From: Chara braunii
Taxonomy: Eukaryota; Streptophyta; Charophyceae; Charales; Characeae
DNA length: 60,245 nucleotides
Direction of reading: 5' to 3'
Assembly: GCA_003427395.1 (NCBI GenBank)
Contig: BFEA01000091.1
Span: 2,466,977 to 2,527,221 of the forward strand
Shown: positions 26,048 through 32,060 of the stretch, piece after piece
Numbering within the stretch: the stretch's first letter is position 1
Layout: each line of letters opens with the position of its first letter
Translations under genes and position numbers: made by a program
The notes under the pieces: model-generated
What the model was told of the DNA's origin: nothing
What the model saw: only the letters and a program-made list of their open reading frames with translations
Databases searched by the model: none

Positions 26048-26083
<36 letters not shown>

Positions 26084-27819
26084 AAAAAAACAAAACAAAA
26101 AGGGGGGGGGGGAGGGAAAAAAAAAAAAAGAAGCCACAAGTCAATCCTACAATATGGTTAAATCATATACGCAGACATGACGAGCAAAGTCCCATAGACA
26201 GAAAAACAGAGAGAAGCAATAAGTAGTCCATCGTACAGCGTTAACCGGAGCGTACAGCTCGAACAGATTCAGACCAAGATACAGAGAAAAAAAGACAAAC
26301 AGAGAGATGGGGAAAGAGACAGAGAGAGAGAGAGAGAGAGAGAATGGGGGCGACAGCGCGGGCAGCATCGCATGAAGGAAAGGATCTCGAAAATGCAAAA
26401 CCAATCGTGAATCTAGGCACTTATACATGAAGGGGAGGGGGGGGGGGGGGGGGGTACATCTGACGGGCCCATTTCCGTAAATACAACCAACCAAAGAGGG
26501 CAAAAAAACAATAAACAAGTGATAAATCTTGAACTCAGATCCCTGACCGACAAAAGAATAGCACACGTCATACTCAATACTGTTCTTCTATTTTTGACTG
26601 TGACAAGCTTTACTCCAAGCCCCGGAGACACTCACACAACAAAAGAGACAATGGCCGCTCATTTGAGACCCCGTGCAAACTAAGGGCCTCGTTAGACACT
26701 CCTTACGAGTTCCTTGAGCCACAAGGACGCCACAAGGAAATTTCCTTGTGCTGTTTTCACTTTTTTTTTCCGCGAATCGTCCCCGAGGACAGGTGGAACG
26801 AGCACTTCCTTGTGGATTTCGGGTCCACAAGGAGTGTCTAACGAGGCCCTAAGCCATGAAAATGACCCTACTCCAGTCGGATGTACCGGTTCCGCCGAAC
26901 TTCCCCGATAAGGGCGGAATAAATAATATCCCAGGACAGGAGGAGGGGCATTTACGATAATTCATGTCTTCTATCTATGGCTATGGAGAAAGGAGAAGGC
27001 GTGAAACTAGACGAAGGACAGACGTAGAATGGACCCCCCAGCCAGAGAGAGCATACAGTGACTGAGCCGCGGCCTGAGAACAGATTCACCACGGCATGCT
27101 GACCAGCGATTACTGCCCTCTTCCCCCGAACACAACCCACCCTCATTTTGACTGTATGGAACCCGAAATGTAGCTTGTATACATTGTGATCGGGGGAAGA
27201 CGGTAGCGATTCCAATTAACCCTTTGTCATCGTTAACGTTGGTAACTCACCGTTTGAACGTCTAAGCAACTGTATACGATTACCAGTCGTCCGATATGGG
27301 GCGTCGTCGCTCCACTAGACAACACTCTACATGCATTTGGACGCTTTTTGGACCGGATACATGCAGAATGTTGGACTCGCCCAACTGCATCTGGTCCAGA
27401 AGACGTCCACATGCATGTAGAGTATTGTGTAGTGAAGCGAGACCTATGGTATAGCTAATATCAAGACCATTTGCGAAGCCCATCAGGTCTCACTCTCCTC
27501 CACCACTGTCGCCAATCGGTCTTTTTTTGGCAAAGTCATAAAAATGACACGCGTAATCAACCATACCATTAGAATTCACTATCTTCGCGATTCATACCTC
27601 AACGAGAAGAGAGACCAACATTCAGACAGGAAAGAACGTGCGTCTGTTGTCATGTGTGTTAACCAAAGCTCCGCAAGCAACGCACATACGCGTCTACTGT
27701 GCGGGTTTCAAGTGTGTATGCGTGTGTATGTCCGTGTGCTTGCGCGTCTTCTGAGTGTGTTGCCTCATCGGACGCAATTCATAATGTCTGGAGAAAAGAG
27801 AGAAACAAGCGCCACCTCC

Positions 27820-27907
<88 letters not shown>

Positions 27908-28242
27908 NNNNNNNNNNNNNNNNNNNNNNNNNNNNNNNNNNNNNNNNNNNNNNNNNNNNNNNNNNNNNNNNNNNNNNNNNNNNNNNNNNNNNNNNNNNNN
28001 NNNNNNNNNNNNNNNNNNNNNNNNNNNNNNNNNNNNNNNNNNNNNNNNNNNNNNNNNNNNNNNNNNNNNNNNNNNNNNNNNNNNNNNNNNNNNNNNNNNN
28101 NNNNNNNNNNNNNNNNNNNNNNNNNNNNNNNNNNNNNNNNNNNNNNNNNNNNNNNNNNNNNNNNNNNNNNNNNNNNNNNNNNNNNNNNNNNNNNNNNNNN
28201 NNNNNNNNNNNNNNNNNNNNNNNNNNNNNNNNNNNNNNNNNN

Positions 28243-28326
<84 letters not shown>

Positions 28327-30957
28327 GTCTGTATTTCGCTTTCATAGGCAACTCTTGGCCAGGCTGATCTCAAGGAATCGTAGGGCATGTCGAAACGGGG
28401 GAGGGGAGAAAAAGAGGGAAAGAGGGAGAGAGATGCCTGACTGGGAGACGGCATCAGATAGAAGGAAACGTGGCCTATTTCACCCACTGTAAAATCTCGA
28501 GTTCGAGAAATTGACCAATCGTACACGTGAAATTCCAATAAGGCCATGCATTACGGAATGTGGATGCAATAAATCGCAGTTTCCCAGTCGCGCTGTGCAC
28601 TAAGTGTTCGGTCTTTTCACGCTTTCGTTGCCTGGGGGAAACTCTGCCCGTCCGTCGTTGGAGCGCTGCTGCTCTATTTTGGGCGAGGTCATCTTCTTCC
28701 TCGAAGCCCAGCCATAGCTGGGGGTTGGGAAACGAAAAGTTGAAGATCTCACACTACTGCTATTCCGCAGCTCTGCATGAGAGCTTCTACAGGACTGTGT
28801 TGTTGGGTTTGGGCCGTTGCTATTCTCCACTTGGCAGACGTATCTTTTTTTGGTTCCTCCTCACGAGGAACTTCATCTTCATCTTCTTCCAAGTTTTGGA
28901 TCGGTTGTCATCTTCATCTTCTTCCAAGTGTTGGATCGGTTGTCTCCTTCTTCATCAGGACTGCCAGCACTGCATTTCCGTGCGGGCGCTGAGCTGGCGC
29001 TGCTATCCTTGGGGTTGCTGGTTCAGATTCGAACCACGTTGCGACAGCTGTGGGGTTACTGCTGCTACGACAGCCATAGCCAGGCAGCCATAGCCAGGGA
29101 GGAGTATGAGGTGGCAAGGCAGCCATAGCCAGGCAGCCATAGCCAGGGAGGGGTATGAGGTGGCGAGGAAGAAGAAGAAGAAGAAGAAGAAGAAGAAGAC
29201 TCCTGGATACTTCGTTGAACACTCGTGGTTGGTTGTTCGGGGGTGTTGTAAACGCAGTTGTGAATCTTGGAACAAGTACTCTGGATTGATTGGAGGAGGA
29301 GGAGGGATTGCAGAATTGAAATGGGTTTTTCAATTGTGTGTGGATATTTTGAGCTTCCGCTGTGCATATCTTCTCTCCGGTTTTGCGTGGATTTGCCTCC
29401 TTCGAGTCTACTCTGCAATTGCATGCGCCTATGGGAACGTGTGAATTCGTTGTGGGAACGTGTGAATTCGTTGTGGATTGAAGGTCAATCGGATGCATAA
29501 CATGGAGACGACATGAAGGTAACAGGAAAGGAATAGACGGAGTGAAGAGAGAGAATGGGAGAGAGGAGAGATTGATTCAAGGAACACTGCCTCACTGGCC
29601 ATATTCGTTCCCTACGTCCAAAACATAGACGTCATCTTTATCATTTTACGTGCAACCCCAGCGTGGCTTGGACGTTCGCTAATCGGATGTAGCGACAAGA
29701 CCCAGAAAGAAAGAAGATGAAAAGTTAGGACACGAGGAATGAAAAGGCAGAGAAGGTTTTGAATCATCTAATTGACTTTTCTTACTGATTGATGATGTAG
29801 TGATCTACTGATTGATTAATCGACTGATTAATTGATCGAGTGGAATCGTGATTGATGAGATGACTACTGGAATGCAGGCAGCATCGAGGGCTAGACAGAT
29901 ATGATCAAAGCGCAGAAAAGATACGCAAGAGCATCGAAGCAGCACCAGAGATAGTTTCTGATCGTCTGATTGATTGGACGGTGGGTGGTCGGTGGGTCGA
30001 TTGGTTGGTTGATTGGTTGGTTGGCTACAGCTGATTCACCTGCCAAATAACCGGTTTCGGCCTTACGGGTGATGTATCTTTCGACTCGATCGACTCTTAG
30101 TAGGCATAGAGAGATGCCGGCAAGGCGGAGGATCTCCTACTGGTGTACAGCGCAATCTCATCAGCACTGTCTTATGACACATTTTGGGCCTCGCTCCACT
30201 ACTCTCCACATGCTCAAAAGACAAAAAATATGGCGGCGTATCTTTCCACGTTCTAGCAGAAGATTCATTCTCATTTTGCACATTTCGAGAATAGTGCAGC
30301 GAGGCCCTTTAACGCATTCCGAGACATTCCGCAAGAGTCAAATTTCAACGCGCATGAAAGTAGTACGCTCAGGAGGAGGAGGAGGAGGAGGAGGAGGAGG
30401 AGGAGGATAGACACACCTTCACCGTGAAGACGCGCATGAAAGTAGGAGGCTCAGGAGGAGGAGGAGGAGGAGGAGGAGGAGGATAGACACACCTTCACAG
30501 TGAAGGTGTGGAGATTTCTCCCTTTCGTAGGGGCCGCTGCTGAGCCGCCCACAGATGCTGCCGCCATAGCCGTGCGAGGATGAGTTCTACCGTCGATTCC
30601 GCTGCCTACCGCCGGGGATCCGACACGTGGCGCGCACACCGCAGCCGCGTGATGAATCAACCGTCCCAACACGGACGAGCTCCGGGATCCCAATCCAGTC
30701 GTAGAGGACGATGAGTCGGGCTGTGATGAGGACGACGATCCTTCTCTCCACGAAGGATATGGCGATCCGCCTGCGCTGCTAGCTGCCGACATTCGAACAA
30801 TATAGCACGATCGCGAAGCCCCTGGCGCGCCCGCCCCTCCTATTCCTCCCAACTTTGAGCAGATGGTTATTCCCGCTCGAGAGAACCGCACAGAGGCGGG
30901 GGAGGCGAAGGCGCCTGTCGTGGCCGTGGCCGCGCTGGCAGCAATCGGCGAAGTCAT
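18193..30957 (-). CDS. GPX: Glutathione peroxidase-type thiol peroxidase, six exons, 3' end missing
   Basis: The protein reduces H2O2 and lipid hydroperoxides. Plant-type GPXs usually use thioredoxin as reductant. The exons, in order, are 30493-30957, 25974-26018, 23119-23150, 19379-19440, 18675-18790 and 18193-18360; all joints are GT/AG and in phase. They give 296 residues, with about 145 N-terminal residues rich in Ser/Ala/Gly (a likely organelle transit peptide) and then the GPX domain. Visible landmarks are NVASQCGLTNQNY (peroxidatic Cys), [13 protein letters not shown] (Gln) and [11 protein letters not shown] (Trp). The codon for the catalytic residue is TG|C, split by an intron, so it is Cys and not selenocysteine. 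The two other Cys typical of plant GPXs are absent. The last few residues after SPLQIE must lie in an unlocated exon. The start is the first Met after an in-frame TGA. Confidence 0.93.
18675..18790 (-). CDS. GPX: GPX exon 5, [11 protein letters not shown] region
   Basis: A 116-nt exon encodes [17 protein letters not shown] and [16 protein letters not shown]. The acceptor is TGGTTACAG and the donor AAAG|GTGAGC. The positions that hold Cys in typical plant GPXs (FPCNQF and FACTRF) here read Ser and Glu. Reading through the donor would add about 17 residues before a TGA, so intron retention would truncate the protein. Confidence 0.93.
19031..19090. repeat. (TC)n tract with an ambiguous base
   Basis: About 58 bases of CT dinucleotides end at an N (19090), probably a collapsed microsatellite. 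It lies in GPX intron 4. Confidence 0.95.
19379..19440 (-). CDS. GPX: GPX exon 4, completes the catalytic Cys
   Basis: A 62-nt exon beginning C|GGTCTTACC supplies the third base of TGC and then [20 protein letters not shown]. The acceptor is CTGTTACCAG and the donor CAGG|GTGAGT. Confidence 0.92.
19713..19878 (-). mobile_element. tRNA-headed SINE with poly(A) tail
   Basis: On the minus strand TCTAGCTCAGTGGGTAGA (A box) and GTGTTCGAATCC (B box) form a tRNA-Lys-like head with AACTGTTGAAATACACACC between. The body contains AGGGCCGGCCACCTCAATGA and the element ends in an A-run of about 26. The body is homologous to that of the copies at 14681 and 47519. It sits inside GPX intron 3-4 in the same orientation as the gene. 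Confidence 0.75.
20143..20421 (+). mobile_element. tRNA-headed SINE (second family) with poly(A) tail
   Basis: The head TCCTGGCTATAACAGTTGG plus GCCGGTTCGAATCCG matches pol III A and B boxes with tRNA spacing. A 180-base body follows and an A22 tail ends at 20421. The head is clearly related to the element at 46385-46466 (minus). It lies in a GPX intron, antisense to the gene. Confidence 0.75.
20867..20981 (-). pseudogene. U6: U6 snRNA retropseudogene, nearly full length
   Basis: On the minus strand it has the 5' GTCCTTCGGGACATCCG, ACGATACAGAGAAGAT, CATGGCCCCTGCGCAAGGAT and ATGGTCCAAATT, so the whole U6 length is present with few differences. It ends in about 17 A instead of a pol III T-run, which marks it as reverse-transcribed. 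A TATAAAA directly abuts the 5' end rather than sitting about 25 bases upstream. It lies in the GPX intron between exons 3 and 4, on the sense strand. Confidence 0.85.
20985..22310. other. GPX intron sequence, no further gene recognised
   Basis: It contains a T-run at 21497-21512 and AT-rich sequence at 21050-21130. No exon, RNA or element was recognised. Confidence 0.5.
22318..22383 (-). pseudogene. trnS-GCU: Organelle-type tRNA-Ser(GCU) fragment
   Basis: On the minus strand GATTGCTAATCCGTTGTACG carries the GCT anticodon and the start of a long variable arm. It is followed by AAGGGTTCGAATCCCT (T arm) and TTTTCCGC. This closely resembles plastid trnS-GCU. The 5' acceptor strand and D arm are missing, so it is a fragment inserted in the nuclear GPX intron. 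Confidence 0.75.
22390..23040. other. GPX intron sequence, no gene recognised
   Basis: It contains the dispersed motif GGGCTGAAAAGTG at 22626 (also at 5361). Nothing else was recognised. Confidence 0.5.
23050..23073. repeat. (CA)n microsatellite
   Basis: A short run of CA dinucleotides ends in an A tract, about 45 bases from GPX exon 3. Confidence 0.9.
23119..23150 (-). CDS. GPX: GPX exon 3, 32 nt, ends inside the catalytic Cys codon
   Basis: It encodes [10 protein letters not shown] and the first two bases (TG) of the catalytic codon. The acceptor is TCTCCACAG and the donor TG|GTGAGT. A long GA/TC microsatellite starts only about 34 bases upstream of the exon. Confidence 0.9.
23184..23340. 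repeat. (GA)n microsatellite with one N
   Basis: About 157 bases of GA with an ambiguous base at 23271. On the transcribed strand it is a very long TC pyrimidine tract ending about 34 bases before the exon 3 acceptor. Its real length is uncertain. Confidence 0.95.
23345..24550. other. GPX intron sequence with short repeats
   Basis: It holds a G/GA-rich patch at 23488-23532, a solitary MITE-like end near 23780 and the dispersed block at 24384-24430 shared with 6867-6905. No exon is recognised. Confidence 0.5.
24554..24650. mobile_element. PIF/Harbinger-like MITE, RGGTCCCAC family
   Basis: The left end GGGTCAGATCCCACGA and the reverse complement of the right end GGGCCAGATCCCACTA form TIRs. 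TTA flanks both sides (24551-24553, 24651-24653). The interior (CGAAGATAAACGGTCAGAAA) matches that of 31395-31491. Confidence 0.8.
24905..25079. repeat. Direct repeat of about 45 bp with inverted TTTACGG words
   Basis: GGATCCTGGTGTGGTCTTCG and the following CGGTAGCCACTCAATCCCGC occur at about 24928 and 25040. ACAGTTTACGGATTG and CGTAAACCGTAGTGGGATCC suggest inverted ends between them. It may be a nested, decayed element. Confidence 0.7.
25130..25240. repeat. Dispersed repeat shared with 54991-55075
   Basis: GTAAACCGTAG, AGAGAGGGAGAAG, CAAACGAGGGGCTGTGAC, ACTGTTTCGT and AGAGTTTCACC-type words recur in the same order near 55 kb. Here GAGGGGCTGTGAC is additionally duplicated in tandem. Confidence 0.75.
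25974..26018 (-). CDS. GPX: GPX exon 2, 15 codons
   Basis: A 45-nt exon encodes [15 protein letters not shown]. The acceptor is ACTAAATCTTTTCAG and the donor AAAG|GTGAAA. A C33 run on the plus strand (G33 in the transcript) lies about 30 bases upstream of the acceptor. Confidence 0.9.
26049..26081. repeat. C33 homopolymer beside GPX exon 2
   Basis: An unbroken C run of 33 is read as G33 in the GPX transcript, about 30 bases upstream of the exon 2 acceptor and just 5' of the probable branch point (TACTAAAT). Confidence 0.95.
26684..26849. mobile_element. PIF/Harbinger-like MITE, GGGCCTCGTTAGACACTCC family
   Basis: Perfect 19-bp TIR GGGCCTCGTTAGACACTCC at the left, with its complement at the right, encloses 166 bp. 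TAA flanks both ends (26681-26683 and 26850-26852). The internal region repeats ACAAGGA/TCCTTGT words on both strands. It lies in the first GPX intron. Confidence 0.88.
27111..27205. mobile_element. Short TIR element, TACCGTCTTC family
   Basis: The left end TACTGCCCTCTTCCCCCGAA and the reverse complement of the right end TACCGTCTTCCCCCGATCAC form the termini. The inner CACCCTCATTTTGACTGTAT is shared with 11990 and the 58.2-kb array. Confidence 0.75.
27298..27444. mobile_element. PIF/Harbinger-like MITE, long subtype
   Basis: It is homologous to 13444-13588. The ends are imperfect (GGGGCGTCGTCGCTCCACTA on the left), but TAT flanks both sides (27295-27297 and 27445-27447). It lies in a GPX intron. 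Confidence 0.78.
27820..28324. repeat. (TC)n microsatellite enclosing a 335-N gap
   Basis: CT dinucleotides on both sides of an N run (27908-28242) show that the gap is an unresolved microsatellite. The N count should not be read as a measured length. Confidence 0.95.
28325..30185. other. GPX intron sequence with short tandem repeats
   Basis: There is a duplicated TTGGATCGGTTGT-type unit at 28875-28950, a CAGCCATAGCCAGG array at 29073-29160, an AAG microsatellite at 29166-29200 and GATT/GGTTG-rich patches at 29770-30030. No exon is recognised. Confidence 0.5.
29073..29200. repeat. CAGCCATAGCCAGG array followed by (AAG)n
   Basis: Four CAGCCATAGCCAGG units are arranged as two higher-order copies, each with GAGGNGTATGAGGTGGC. 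They pass into an AAG run of about 11 units. Confidence 0.85.
30186..30307. mobile_element. PIF/Harbinger-like MITE, GGGCCTCGCTCCACTACTCT family
   Basis: TIRs start GGGCCTCGCTCCACTACTCT at the left and GGGCCTCGCTGCACTATTCT at the right (reverse complement). TTT flanks both ends. It is homologous along its length to 31814-31935, in the opposite orientation. Confidence 0.85.
30349..30510. repeat. 82-bp tandem duplication spanning the exon 1 donor of GPX
   Basis: Each copy contains CGCATGAAAGTAG, a GGA run and GATAGACACACCTTCAC. The right copy supplies the real end of GPX exon 1 and its donor; the left copy carries a second HTFTVK-coding end with an identical donor. Confidence 0.85.
30493..30957 (-). 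CDS. GPX: GPX exon 1: transit-like N-terminus
   Basis: It encodes 155 residues from [15 protein letters not shown] to NLHTFTVK. The first ~130 residues are rich in Ser, Ala, Gly and Arg and poor in acidic residues, as in plastid or mitochondrial targeting peptides. An internal [16 protein letters not shown] could start a cytosolic form. An in-frame TGA lies 9 bases upstream of the first ATG. The donor is AAG|GTGTGT. The exon end and donor are duplicated just downstream (see 30349-30510). Confidence 0.85.
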
Positions 30958-31214
30958 TCTCGCTCACACAAAACACGCAAAGCAGAGAAACGTGTTTTCA
31001 CCGAATCACGAAAAGAAATTGCGATGCTACGAAAACACTTTCCCGCCACACCAGTAAGTGATTCCTCTCCCGCTCAATCTTTGGAGCCTTCCCGTCGCTC
31101 AGAACGAAGGCCAAGGAAAGGAGGGAGCTGGAAATAACGTGTTTTTCAGGCAGCGTGACACGTACTCCCGCCCGTCAGCGGTGAGGCGCGGGAAGAAATG
31201 GCAATTCGCCCCGC

Positions 31215-31560
31215 CAAAGAGACACTCCCCCGCCCAATGTGTCGGACGGAAACGTGGCCCCCCGCTCTTATCAGCCTACAGGGGCAGGATGTAGGCAGGA
31301 TGGAGAAGCATCCCGAGCCCGATCGAGAGACAACCCCGCCAAATCTAATGGAATGGATTTCGGAACCGTAGCCCGCGCTGTTATCAGCCTACAGGGGCTA
31401 GGTCCCACTTACACGAATTAAGAGATATTGACCGTAGATAGCGAAGATCAACGGCCGAAATCTCCTAATCCGTGCAAGTGGGACCTCGCCCCAGGTAGTA
31501 GGCAGGATGGAGAAGCATCCCGGTCCCGACCGAGCGACANCCCCCGCCGTTTCGCAGGGA
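31215..31560. repeat. Tandem duplication upstream of GPX, one copy carrying a MITE
   Basis: TATCAGCCTACAGG and TAGGCAGGATGGAGAAGCATC occur in order at about 31267 and again at 31382/31498. In the second copy the 97-bp MITE 31395-31491 sits between them. An N lies at 31540. This is the 5' flank of the GPX gene, and no TATA box was recognised. Confidence 0.75.
31395..31491. mobile_element. MITE, RGGTCCCAC family
   Basis: The left end GGGCTAGGTCCCACTTACAC and the reverse complement of the right end GGGCGAGGTCCCACTTGCAC form TIRs. CAG is duplicated on both sides. The interior CGAAGATCAACGGCCGAAAT matches 24554-24650. Confidence 0.82.
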
Positions 31561-31810
31561 TTTTGATTGGTTATACGAATTTTTTTGCTTTTGATTATTC
31601 GAGTCTTCTGTTCGAATCGTGACGGTCATTTCTCCAAAAACAAAAACAAAAAAAAACAAAACAAAAAAAAGAATCGTGACGTCGTCGGATGTGAATACTT
31701 CTGGACCAGACGAGGACAAGACAGTTCCCAAATTCTGGAGATCATTCAATGATGTCGACGACGAAGTTCTTTGAAAAGCAGCCACGTCACCACGTTGTTG
31801 GCAAAAAAAC
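31561..31810. other. Intergenic stretch, no gene recognised
   Basis: An A-rich patch lies at 31632-31668. Nothing else was recognised. Confidence 0.5.
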
Positions 31811-31813
31811 TTA

Positions 31814-31935
31814 GGGCCTCGCTACACTACTCTCGAAATGTGCAAAACGAGAGTGAATCTGCCCCTAGAATATGGAAAGATACACCGCCAGGATTTCTGT
31901 CTTTTGTGCATGTGGAGAGCAGTGCAGCGAGGCCC
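31814..31935. mobile_element. PIF/Harbinger-like MITE, GGGCCTCGCTACACTACTCT family
   Basis: TIRs GGGCCTCGCTACACTACTCT and GGGCCTCGCTGCACTGCTCT (reverse complement), with TTA on both sides (31811-31813, 31936-31938). It ends 30 bases before the LINE target duplication. An upstream ATG that opens the LINE ORF1 frame actually lies inside this MITE. Confidence 0.9.
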
Positions 31936-31965
31936 TTACTCTTTTCCTGTGGGAAGAAGTTGTCG

Positions 31966-31979
31966 AAAACTTTTCTTGG
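31966..31979. repeat. LINE 5' target-site duplication
   Basis: AAAACTTTTCTTGG is identical to 38682-38695. It fixes the 5' end of the LINE at about 31980 and shows that the inserted copy is probably not 5' truncated much beyond its own leader. Confidence 0.9.
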
Positions 31980-32060
31980 CAAATTCTGGCCATCACCCAG
32001 AATTTCATAAGGATTCCACTGCGAGCAGTATTTCATCTGCACTGGGCAGTGGAAAACTCT

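Noticed and set aside
27908-28242. Long X-filled open frames across the gap
   Set aside because: The frames exist only because N codons cannot be stops.
28480-28550. Possible short TIR element with GGCCTATT ends
   Set aside because: Inverted matches are only 9-12 bases with no target duplication or second copy.
31872-32060. Extending LINE ORF1 upstream to an ATG at 31872
   Set aside because: The extra residues fall in the MITE 31814-31935 and the pre-insertion flank; the LINE begins at about 31980 by its target duplication.
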